Positions 6,570 to 12,259 of a stretch of DNA of 12,259 nucleotides are shown here, one piece after another. The notes beneath the pieces are model-generated. The model searched no databases, was not told the DNA's origin, and saw only the letters and a list, made by a program, of their open reading frames with translations. Within the stretch, counting starts at the first letter, position 1. Every line of letters starts with the position of its first letter. Position numbers and translations under genes: made by a program. The stretch comes from Armatimonadota bacterium (GTDB taxonomy: Bacteria; Armatimonadota; Armatimonadia; Armatimonadales; Armatimonadaceae), in contig JAURHZ010000044.1 of the NCBI GenBank assembly GCA_030833025.1, forward strand, positions 1 to 12,259, given 5' to 3'.

Positions 6570-7553
6570 GACTTGCCTGCTACACGCTCTGGCCAGCGCG
6601 TACTTCGAATGGCAATTGACGCACTTACGGCAAGGTTGAATGACCTAGACACAAATTTTCAGGCGGCCGTCGATTCGATTATTCGAACTGATGGCCGCTT
6701 GATTGTAATGGGCGTTGGGAAGAGTGGGCATATTGCCCGAAAGCTTGCAGCAACGTTTGCAAGTACAGGTACACCTGCACTGTTTGTTCATCCGACAGAG
6801 GCAATGCACGGCGACCTTGGGATGATAATGCAGGGGGATACCGTCCTTGCACTCTCCCAAAGCGGCGAAAGTGATGAACTACGTGCGCTCCTCCCCATGA
6901 TTCGGTCTCGGGCAAAATGTATCATCGCACTTACTGGCGGCATGATGTCTACGCTGGCAAAGTCAGCGACAGTGACCATCTGCACTACTGTAGATCAGGA
7001 AGCCTGCCCCCATAACTTGGCGCCGACAACATCAACGACGGTTGCATTGACCATTGGTGACGCTCTTGCGATAGCCGTCATGGAAGCACGTGGGTTTACA
7101 CGTGCTGAATATGCTTCCGTTCACCCAGCGGGATCTCTTGGTCGCCGCTTGTTTTTGACAGTGCATGACCTCATGCGAACGGGGGATGACATTGCTAGTC
7201 TTAGTGGGACAGCAACGCTGGGGGATGCAATCGCAGCTATTACCAAAGCGCGAGCCGGTCTTGCGTGTGTAACCGATTTGACAGGAAAACTAATCGGAGT
7301 TCTGACAGATGGTGATATTCGCAGGGCTTTTCTGACCTCTGGACCCGATGCGTGGTCGAAAGGTATCGAAGCCATGATGACATCCAATCCGGCTACCATT
7401 TCTGGTAACCCATTGGCTTACGACACACTAGTTGCCTTTGAGCGGGGAGATACACGCATTGGTGACATTCCTGTACTTAGCAACGATGGCCATCCAATCG
7501 GTGTACTCGCCTTGAAGGATCTTGTCACCAATGGAATCATTCCACATGAATAG
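6558..7553 (+). CDS. kdsD: Arabinose-5-phosphate isomerase
   Basis: This 331-residue cytoplasmic enzyme interconverts D-ribulose 5-phosphate and D-arabinose 5-phosphate, the first dedicated step of Kdo synthesis for lipopolysaccharide. The N-terminal SIS domain (about 35-180) shows MGVGKSG, HPTEAMHGDLGM, SQSGESDEL and SVHPAGSLGRR, all characteristic of KdsD/KpsF. A pair of CBS domains follows (about 204-328: VHDLMRTGD..., GVLTDGDIRRAF and a second copy ending IGVLALKDLV). Length matches the family (about 320-330 residues). GTG 6555 is directly in front of ATG 6558 and could also initiate. There is no properly spaced Shine-Dalgarno sequence. The stop overlaps the kdsC start by 8 nt, and this pairing with kdsC strongly supports the role. 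Confidence 0.95.
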   Translation: MDTPDLPATRSGQRVLRMAIDALTARLNDLDTNFQAAVDSIIRTDGRLIVMGVGKSGHIARKLAATFASTGTPALFVHPTEAMHGDLGMIMQGDTVLALSQSGESDELRALLPMIRSRAKCIIALTGGMMSTLAKSATVTICTTVDQEACPHNLAPTTSTTVALTIGDALAIAVMEARGFTRAEYASVHPAGSLGRRLFLTVHDLMRTGDDIASLSGTATLGDAIAAITKARAGLACVTDLTGKLIGVLTDGDIRRAFLTSGPDAWSKGIEAMMTSNPATISGNPLAYDTLVAFERGDTRIGDIPVLSNDGHPIGVLALKDLVTNGIIPHE

Positions 7554-8109
7554 TGCAGTGCAGCTTAAGTTGGCTGGTGTAGAAGTGCTGATCTGCGACG
7601 TCGATGGCACATTGACAGATGGCTCAGTTACATTTACGTCCGATGGTTGTGAGCATAAGACATTTAATGTGCATGATGGACTTGGTATAGCCTTAGCACT
7701 GCGAAATGGTTTGGACATTGTTTTCATGACGGGGCGTCAAAGCGAAATGGTGACGCGAAGAGCCGCTGAACTCGGCGTTACGACGGTCCTTCAGGGTACT
7801 TCAAACAAGCGGGATGCCATTGACGCCCTCGCAACAGTGAAAAACTTGAATATGGATGCTGTTGCATACATCGGGGATGACCTAAACGACATCCCCGCGA
7901 TGGAACGTGTCGGATTAGTGTTTGCTGTTCAGGATGCAAATGAGTACGTGTGTCGTCAAGCGACCATTGTACTGAACAAGTGTGGTGGACGCGGCGCTGT
8001 TCGTGAGGCTATCGAGCTTATTCTCGATGCAAAAGTTGGCATGAGGACAGTTGTTGACCAGTACATCACGAGCTCCCGTGATGCTGCATCCAAACTAATC
8101 CAGCAGTAG
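7546..8109 (+). CDS. kdsC: 3-deoxy-D-manno-octulosonate 8-phosphate phosphatase
   Basis: This 187-residue HAD-family phosphatase removes the phosphate from Kdo 8-phosphate to give free Kdo. HAD motifs are present: the nucleophile motif DVDGTLTDG (Asp18, Asp20), FMTGRQS for motif II (Thr62), Lys88 in TSNKRDA for motif III, and GDDLNDIPAM (Asp111, Asp112) for motif IV. It has no cap domain and a compact length, as expected for the tetrameric KdsC group. ATG 7546 is chosen because the conserved region begins shortly after it; TTG 7522 and ATG 7531 are in-frame alternatives deeper inside kdsD. The start overlaps the kdsD stop, consistent with coupled translation. The gene ends 3 nt from the stop of the convergent selD. 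Confidence 0.93.
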   Translation: MNSAVQLKLAGVEVLICDVDGTLTDGSVTFTSDGCEHKTFNVHDGLGIALALRNGLDIVFMTGRQSEMVTRRAAELGVTTVLQGTSNKRDAIDALATVKNLNMDAVAYIGDDLNDIPAMERVGLVFAVQDANEYVCRQATIVLNKCGGRGAVREAIELILDAKVGMRTVVDQYITSSRDAASKLIQQ

Positions 8110-8111
8110 TT

Positions 8112-8148
8112 ATCACACAACTAACGTTATCATCCCGGGTTGTGTGAT
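8112..8148. repeat. Inverted repeat between convergent kdsC and selD
   Basis: ATCACACAAC (8112-8121) and GTTGTGTGAT (8139-8148) form a perfect 10-bp inverted repeat with a 17-nt loop containing AACGTT. It covers the selD stop codon and the last codons of selD. There is no T-tract on either strand, so it may be a factor-assisted bidirectional terminator, an mRNA-stabilising hairpin or a protein-binding site. Confidence 0.45.
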
Positions 8149-9189
8149 GGTCACATCACCGATGATCCATGCGCTTAGTCCGGCAGCTTGCATTTTAGAT
8201 AGAAACGCATCTGCAAATGCTGCATCGAGAGCTAAACATAATCCACCGCTCGTTTGTGGGTCGTTTAGCGATAACCAAGTGCCATCAGAAATGAACTGTC
8301 GGCCACTGACATACTCGGCTGAAAAATCAGCATTTGCGTAGGTTCCGCCTGGCACGCAGCCTTGTTCTACCAGGTTTTCCAAGCCATCGAAGAATGGTAC
8401 TTGGCTTACGTTTATCTGAAGACCGATATGTGATTCGCGGACCCAATGCGAAAGATGTCCGAGTAGTCCGTAGCCGGTGATATCCGTCGCCGCGTGGACT
8501 ACAGAGGGGATACCCAATGTTTTGCAGATTGTAATAGGACCATTATTTAGGAGAAGCATTGAGTCAACTAAGTCAGCGACGTCATCAGCAGTGATTACAC
8601 CTCGTTTGAGAGCAGTCGTGAATACACCGGTTCCGATGGGTTTAGTCAGCACCAACACATCACCTGGACATGCAGCCCTATTGGTCAGAATCTGGTCCGG
8701 ATGACAAATTCCAGTGACGGAAACGCCAAATTTGAATTCACTGTCCTTGACCGTATGTCCACCCAGTAGGCTTACACCCGCGCGATTTAGGACTGACATG
8801 CCTCCAGCAATCACATCCGCAAGCACATCGGGAGGATAGTTGTCGGATGGAAAGCAACTAATATTCAATGCTGTGAGCGGCGTTCCACCCATTGCGTAAA
8901 CATCGGATAGCGCATTCGTCGTTGCTATTGCACCAAATGTAAACGGGTCATCCACGATTGGCGTGAAGAAGTCAACCGTCTGAATCAGTGCTGTCTCAGC
9001 ATTGAGGAGGTGTACCCCTGCATCGTCATAGCTAGGGATGCCAGATTCGGCGGAGAATCCATAGCGCGACGTGAGGGAGGATAGTACGTTGGTCAGGACC
9101 GACGGTCCCAGCTTACTCGCTCAGCCAGCGCAGGTGACCTGTTGCGTCAACTTGATCGTTGTTAGGTCTTTGTTGGATGGAATATCCAT
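8113..9189 (-). CDS. selD: Selenide, water dikinase (selenophosphate synthetase), selenocysteine-containing
   Basis: This 358-residue enzyme makes selenophosphate from selenide and ATP, the selenium donor for selenocysteine synthesis. Read through an in-frame TGA at 9123-9121, the N-terminus is TIKLTQQVTCAG-U23-ASKLGP, the canonical SelD catalytic motif in which Cys or Sec is followed three residues later by the essential Lys (here Lys26). Without readthrough only a 280-residue fragment from an internal GTG would be predicted, which lacks the active site. Other family motifs follow: SYDDAGV, QTVDFFTP, DPFTFG, NALSDVYAMGG, GGHTVKD (143-149) and DPQTSGGL near 310-317. ATG 9189 gives the normal family length (about 345). 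It has no Shine-Dalgarno sequence and lies 20 nt after a tRNA-Ser gene on the same strand. Confidence 0.93.
9094..9123 (-). promoter_or_regulatory. Sec TGA codon and bacterial SECIS-like hairpin in selD
   Basis: The TGA (9123-9121) is followed 17 nt later by the apical loop GTC of a stem GGACC/GGTCC (9108-9104 and 9100-9096), extendable by two G-U pairs. A short stem with a small G/U-containing loop about 16-18 nt after the UGA is the form of SelB-binding SECIS elements such as that of E. coli fdhF. Confidence 0.7.
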
Positions 9190-9209
9190 TGAAGGAATGG
9201 GGAAGAGGA

Positions 9210-9294
9210 CGGAGAGGACAGGATTCGAACCCGCACACGGTTTACCGTGAGACCGCTTTCAAGGCGGTTGCGATACCATTCCGCTCACCTCTCC
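9210..9294 (-). tRNA. tRNA-Ser, anticodon UGA
   Basis: A complete class II tRNA. The acceptor stem GGAGAGG pairs with CCTCTCC. The anticodon stem-loop ACCGC-CTTGAAA-GCGGT gives anticodon UGA (reads UCA). A long variable arm (CACGG-TAAA-CCGTG) is typical of tRNA-Ser, and the T loop is GTTCGAATC. The discriminator base is G, as in serine tRNAs. CCA is not encoded (TCC follows). The long arm could also suggest tRNA-Leu or tRNA-Sec, but the anticodon UGA and the acceptor length fit serine. Confidence 0.95.
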
Positions 9295-9306
9295 GAGTCG
9301 ATAAAA

Positions 9307-9335
9307 ATTATATCAGAAAAGATGGATGTGGTCAC
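9307..9335 (-). promoter_or_regulatory. Promoter of tRNA-Ser and probably selD
   Basis: A consensus -10 TATAAT (9312-9307) lies 12 nt before the tRNA 5' end. A -35 GTGACC (4 of 6 matches to TTGACA) sits at 9335-9330 with a 17-nt spacer. The -35 falls inside the thioredoxin terminator hairpin. Confidence 0.65.
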
Positions 9336-9359
9336 ATTCCTAAAAGGAACATGACCACA
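9315..9359 (-). terminator. Hairpin terminator of the thioredoxin gene
   Basis: On the minus strand, TGTGGTCA (9359-9352) pairs perfectly with TGACCACA (9334-9327). After a 2x2 internal loop, TTCC pairs with GGAA around a TTTTA loop. TTTTC follows 6 nt after the stem, with a longer T-run a little further on. The long stem right after the trx stop supports a terminator, although the T-tract is imperfect. Confidence 0.6.
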
Positions 9360-9366
9360 GAACCAA

Positions 9367-9690
9367 CTAAATCTGTGCCTTCAGCTTTGCACTGATGGCA
9401 GTGCGTGGATAGGCGCCAACCAATCGGTCAACTTCCTTGCCACCCTTGAAGATGACCATTGCAGGAATGCTCTGAATACCATAGGTCACAGCTAAGTCAG
9501 ATTCGTCATCTACATTGACCTTTGCAATCACAACTTGCGCGCCGAGCTCTTCAGCGACGGCATCCAACTCTGGTGCAACACGTCGGCAAGGACCACACCA
9601 AGGTGCCCAGAAGTCTACCAACACTGGAACGTCGTTCTTTAGAACAACGGCATCAAAGTCAGCTCCGGTTACTGTTACGGCATTACTCAT
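9367..9690 (-). CDS. trxA: Thioredoxin
   Basis: A 107-residue thioredoxin, the normal length for the family and without a signal peptide, so it is cytoplasmic and reduces protein disulfides. It has the active site WCGPC (Cys32, Cys35) within VDFWAPWCGPC, the buried acidic region VNVDDE, and the cis-proline loop SIPAM (Pro76). The preferred start is the second of two adjacent ATGs (9690), 6 nt after a strong AGGAG; the first ATG (9693) is only 3 nt from it. The open frame extends to 9729, but that extension overlaps the ribosome binding site. It lies 65 nt downstream of the FAD oxidoreductase stop on the same strand. Confidence 0.95.
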   Translation of the reverse strand: MSNAVTVTGADFDAVVLKNDVPVLVDFWAPWCGPCRRVAPELDAVAEELGAQVVIAKVNVDDESDLAVTYGIQSIPAMVIFKGGKEVDRLVGAYPRTAISAKLKAQI

Positions 9691-9695
9691 CATAT

Positions 9696-9702
9696 TCTCC
9701 TG
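9696..9702 (-). promoter_or_regulatory. Strong Shine-Dalgarno sequence of trxA
   Basis: The minus strand reads ACAGGAGAATATGATG just before the coding region. AGGAG is ideally spaced for the second ATG (9690) and decides the start in its favour. This is the clearest ribosome binding site in the window, in contrast to rfbD, kdsD and selD, which have none. Confidence 0.7.
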
Positions 9703-9755
9703 TCGCCACCCGGGATTAGCAGGCAGCACTGTCTAGTTTACCCTTAATACCAGAG

Positions 9756-11024
9756 TCACTCCCGAACCGATAGGGTTCGAACAATTTCATCTGCAATTGC
9801 AGCTCCGCTTTCGAGTGCTCCATTGATACTTGATGTTTGCAGGTGCTCCCCACAAACGTACAACCCAGCTTTCAGACTGATACTTGGTTTCGGATGACTG
9901 AAATGATGCGGATTCTGAACGAATTGGGCTTTTGTCACTGTTTGGTCTGCAATACATGCAATTTTGTCACCGACATTAATGAGCTTGTTTCGCTGCATGG
10001 AATGCTGAAAACACTGAATAACAGATGCGGTGGAATCTGAAAAGTGACTTTCTCGGACGGTGACTGCAAACAATGACTTACCATCAGGTGCCCTGGTGGC
10101 ATCTACGACGTGAAATGGAGCGATAGTCATTAACGGGGATTGCGGATCGGGATTGAGGATGAGCGAAGGACCACAGTCCACAACTCTGTCAACAGACAAC
10201 CAAAGCGTACGTTGAGACCGATACTTAGGAGCATCAAAAGCAGGGTGCAAGCTATGAAGCGACCATGCATCCGTTGCTAAGACTACGATTTCAGAAGCAT
10301 AGGTATTTGCTTCGGTCTTTACAGTCCAGCCGGTATCGGTTGAATCCAAACCCGTTACTGCACAATCCAACTTGATTTCTACATCGCTGTTTGCAAGTAC
10401 CGCCAACATTGCATCGGGAAGCGCTTGCATTCCGCCAATCGGAGCGGTAGCCAGCCCTTTACTGAGCATCGACCAAACAAACTTGAATATGGCCGAACTC
10501 GTACCAAGGGACTCATCGAGGGTGATTCCACCGATAAACGGTCGGAAAAACAACTCAATCGCATCCTGGCTGAAACCTCGTCGGGTGAGAAAGCGCAGAA
10601 TAGTTTGGTCTGGCTCATCCCATAGGGATGAAAGTGGACGCCTGTTCAACTCAGCTGCGAGCTGCCACATTAGAAGTTTGTCTTGGATACTTACGACCGG
10701 AGTGATGATGGAAGGGAGAGCATCCGCGGGGTTGCGAAAGGGATCCGATAGCGTATGTAACCTGTGCTCCTGCATGATGCGGGCACCTGGAGGGTAGCTA
10801 TTTGCCAGGAGGCTGGCGAGCTCTGGGAAAAGTTGTAACGCGGGATATGCGTTTAGCAGAACCTGAAAACCTACATCGATGCGATAGCCATCAATCGTTT
10901 GCGATTGGACACGTCCACCAACGGATGGCGCACGCTCAATAACACGTACAGGAATTTTGTTATCGGTAAGTCGTCTTGCGCAAGCGAGGCCGGCTAAGCC
11001 GGCCCCGATAATCGTAACCTTCAT
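9756..11024 (-). CDS. FAD-dependent amine-oxidase-like oxidoreductase
   Basis: A 422-residue flavoprotein of the amine oxidase / phytoene desaturase / protoporphyrinogen oxidase superfamily. The N-terminal dinucleotide-binding motif is IIGAGLAGL (GxGxxG at 7-12), followed by the ribose-binding Glu30 in VIERAPSVGGRV and the GGR turn. The C-terminal FAD-contact segment is GLYVCGEHLQTSSINGALESG (387-407, interrupted only by small differences from the usual GD.....SI.GA..SG). No signal peptide or membrane anchor is evident. The substrate cannot be read from sequence; carotenoid-desaturase-like or porphyrin-related activities are both possible. The start ATG lies 9 nt after the stop of the GH109-like gene. 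The bases between are TCTCTCCTC, with no Shine-Dalgarno sequence, so translation may depend on coupling to the upstream gene. Confidence 0.85.
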   Translation of the reverse strand: MKVTIIGAGLAGLACARRLTDNKIPVRVIERAPSVGGRVQSQTIDGYRIDVGFQVLLNAYPALQLFPELASLLANSYPPGARIMQEHRLHTLSDPFRNPADALPSIITPVVSIQDKLLMWQLAAELNRRPLSSLWDEPDQTILRFLTRRGFSQDAIELFFRPFIGGITLDESLGTSSAIFKFVWSMLSKGLATAPIGGMQALPDAMLAVLANSDVEIKLDCAVTGLDSTDTGWTVKTEANTYASEIVVLATDAWSLHSLHPAFDAPKYRSQRTLWLSVDRVVDCGPSLILNPDPQSPLMTIAPFHVVDATRAPDGKSLFAVTVRESHFSDSTASVIQCFQHSMQRNKLINVGDKIACIADQTVTKAQFVQNPHHFSHPKPSISLKAGLYVCGEHLQTSSINGALESGAAIADEIVRTLSVRE

Positions 11025-11033
11025 GAGGAGAGA

Positions 11034-12259
11034 TTACTTCTTCCAGTTCCCTCTTGTAAAGTCTGGGAAGTTGACCGCGCCACCACCACGTACGATGGAG
11101 AGCTCTGACAATGGAGTTGGAGCAGACCATGCAGCTGCATCGTAGACATCCATATCTGGAGCAATGCCTTGATGTAGGCACTGAATCAAACGGAAGTTCA
11201 TGATGTAGTCCATTCCACCATGTCCACCCAGCTTGCGGGCCTGGTCGCCATTCTTCTGCCACAGTGGGTCTACGAATTCCTTGTAGCGATCTGTCTTCGA
11301 CAGCTCGACCCAAGTCTCACCCTCAGGTTGCCCCATCACACAAATGCGTGCTGGATAGTCAGCAAATGTACCTTGGGTTCCCTGAATCAGGTTGTGGCGA
11401 GTGTAAGGGCGGAACGTGACAACGTCATGCTGCAACATCACCGTGCGGCCATTTGCTGTCTTCAGCAATGATGTGCTCATGTCACCATTTTTGTACTTTT
11501 CCAGACGCTTTGGCGAATCCTTGGCAGTGTGCTTGTCACGGTACTCGGTCAGCCCGGCTTCCTGGCTGCTCATCGATACCATCGAGACAAAGCGGTCTCC
11601 ATGATGAATATCCATGTAGTTTGCAACAGGACCCAGTCCGTGGGTTGGATAAAGGTTGCCATTATGGTCAACATGTGGCTTGCGTCGCCATAGACCTTCA
11701 CCAGAGTCTGCGAGCAGGATCTCGTTCAGGTTGTGGATGTACGCTGCTTCTCCGTGGGTGATCGTTCCAAACATCCCCTTACGGACCATGTTTAGCACCA
11801 TCATTTCGGAGTTACCGTAGCAACAGTTCTCGAGCATGATGCAGTGTTTGCGTGTTTGCTCAGATGTATCAACAAGCTTCCAGCAGTCCGACAGGGTTGT
11901 CGCTGCAGGGACTTCTGTCGCTGCGTGATGTCCATGCTCCATGGCACCAATGGCCATCGGTACGTGCCAGTCCCATGGGGTAGCAATGTAAACGATGTCG
12001 ATGTCATCACGAGCTACGAGAGCCTTCCAGCTGTCCAGCTTGCCGCCGTAGACCTGTGGCTTTTGAGCACCACCGCGGGCTACACGGGATGCACCGCTCT
12101 CAGCACGCTCGGTTACCAGGTCGCAAACGGCACGAATATGGTTTTCGAACTGGCTCGTGACCGCACCTTCGATTGTCCAGTGCCCGCTATTGTGGACGCG
12201 GGGCGCCATTTCGTTGAACAGCGGTCCTTCGGCAGTGGCGAAAAACTCCATCGTCATTA
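11034..12259 (-). CDS. GH109-like Gfo/Idh/MocA family protein, 5' end outside window
   Basis: About 407 visible residues of a Gfo/Idh/MocA-fold protein. The segments YIATPWDWH, ATEVPAATTLSDCWKLVDTSE, HCIMLENCCYGNSE, HGEAAYIHNLNE, DSGEGLWRR and NGNLYPTHGLGPVANYM closely follow glycoside hydrolase family 109, whose characterised members are NAD-dependent alpha-N-acetylgalactosaminidases. The visible N-terminus begins in the middle of the Rossmann domain, and the GxGxxG motif and any Tat signal are missing. The frame is open to the window edge, so the in-frame ATG at 12257 is probably internal and the gene continues outside. Substrate specificity is inferred; many GH109-like proteins are uncharacterised. 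It is followed 9 nt later by the FAD oxidoreductase gene. Confidence 0.85.
   Translation of the reverse strand, partial: MTMEFFATAEGPLFNEMAPRVHNSGHWTIEGAVTSQFENHIRAVCDLVTERAESGASRVARGGAQKPQVYGGKLDSWKALVARDDIDIVYIATPWDWHVPMAIGAMEHGHHAATEVPAATTLSDCWKLVDTSEQTRKHCIMLENCCYGNSEMMVLNMVRKGMFGTITHGEAAYIHNLNEILLADSGEGLWRRKPHVDHNGNLYPTHGLGPVANYMDIHHGDRFVSMVSMSSQEAGLTEYRDKHTAKDSPKRLEKYKNGDMSTSLLKTANGRTVMLQHDVVTFRPYTRHNLIQGTQGTFADYPARICVMGQPEGETWVELSKTDRYKEFVDPLWQKNGDQARKLGGHGGMDYIMNFRLIQCLHQGIAPDMDVYDAAAWSAPTPLSELSIVRGGGAVNFPDFTRGNWKK

Noticed and set aside
7532..7544. Palindrome TGGAATCATTCCA before kdsC
   Set aside because: It is short, lies within the kdsD coding end, and has no clear link to the kdsC ribosome binding site.
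8113..8955. A 280-residue SelD starting at an internal GTG
   Set aside because: It lacks the N-terminal ATP-binding and catalytic region. Conserved SelD sequence continues upstream through the TGA to ATG 9189, so the full Sec-containing gene is the right model.
9159..9395. Open reading frame on the plus strand with a peptide resembling RGQDSNPHTVYRE
   Set aside because: It is the antisense of tRNA-Ser, a well-known false protein call across tRNA genes.
10372..10797. 141-codon plus-strand open frame
   Set aside because: It lies wholly antisense to the FAD oxidoreductase, whose protein has clear family motifs; no protein features are seen in the shadow frame.
1..12259. CRISPR arrays, insertion sequences, integrases or attachment sites
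   Set aside because: No direct repeat arrays, transposase or integrase genes, or repeated tRNA 3' ends were seen, so there is no direct mark of a mobile element despite the accessory look of 553-3727.

Overview
The window reads as an accessory-rich stretch of a bacterial chromosome with a Gram-negative-type cell envelope: two genes of the Kdo (lipopolysaccharide) pathway, kdsD and kdsC, lie side by side, and a dTDP-rhamnose-type reductase is nearby. The organism also uses selenocysteine, because its selD gene carries an in-frame TGA at the catalytic position followed by a SECIS-like hairpin. Genes are tightly packed, base composition looks mid-GC by eye, and several starts lack a Shine-Dalgarno sequence and sit just behind a -10-like hexamer. 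I cannot assign a phylum; a lineage such as Armatimonadota would fit but is only a guess. No stretch over 300 bases lacks a gene.

Layout. (1) 1-448, minus: N-terminal part of a Tat-type lipoprotein of the clostripain (C11 peptidase) family, cut by the window edge. (2) 553-3727, plus: a three-gene overlapping operon encoding a divergent sigma-70-like protein, a small unrecognised protein with an XRE-like helical segment, and a fusion of an ImmA/IrrE-type (M78) zinc protease with a UvrD-like helicase whose Walker B and motif III are degenerate. This is the most unusual part of the window. (3) 3803-5056, plus: a short PilB/GspE-type ATPase lacking the usual N-terminal domain. (4) 5053-5925, minus: a RfbD-like reductase, overlapping the ATPase gene at the stop codons. 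(5) 6021-8109, plus: an AT-hook plus STAS-domain protein, then kdsD and kdsC. (6) 8113-12259, minus: a GH109-like oxidoreductase-fold protein (5' end outside the window), a FAD-dependent amine-oxidase-like protein, thioredoxin with a hairpin terminator, tRNA-Ser(UGA), and selD encoded 20 nt after the tRNA.

How the parts may work together. The sigma-like / small protein / protease-helicase operon has the form of a regulatory switch. M78 proteases such as ImmA and IrrE cleave a partner repressor, so the small middle protein is a natural candidate substrate, and the helicase-like half a candidate DNA or nucleotide sensor (inference). kdsD and kdsC catalyse the first and last dedicated steps leading to free Kdo. 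selD supplies selenophosphate and needs Sec for its own synthesis, which makes a feedback loop possible. The remaining genes look like general metabolism and surface functions.
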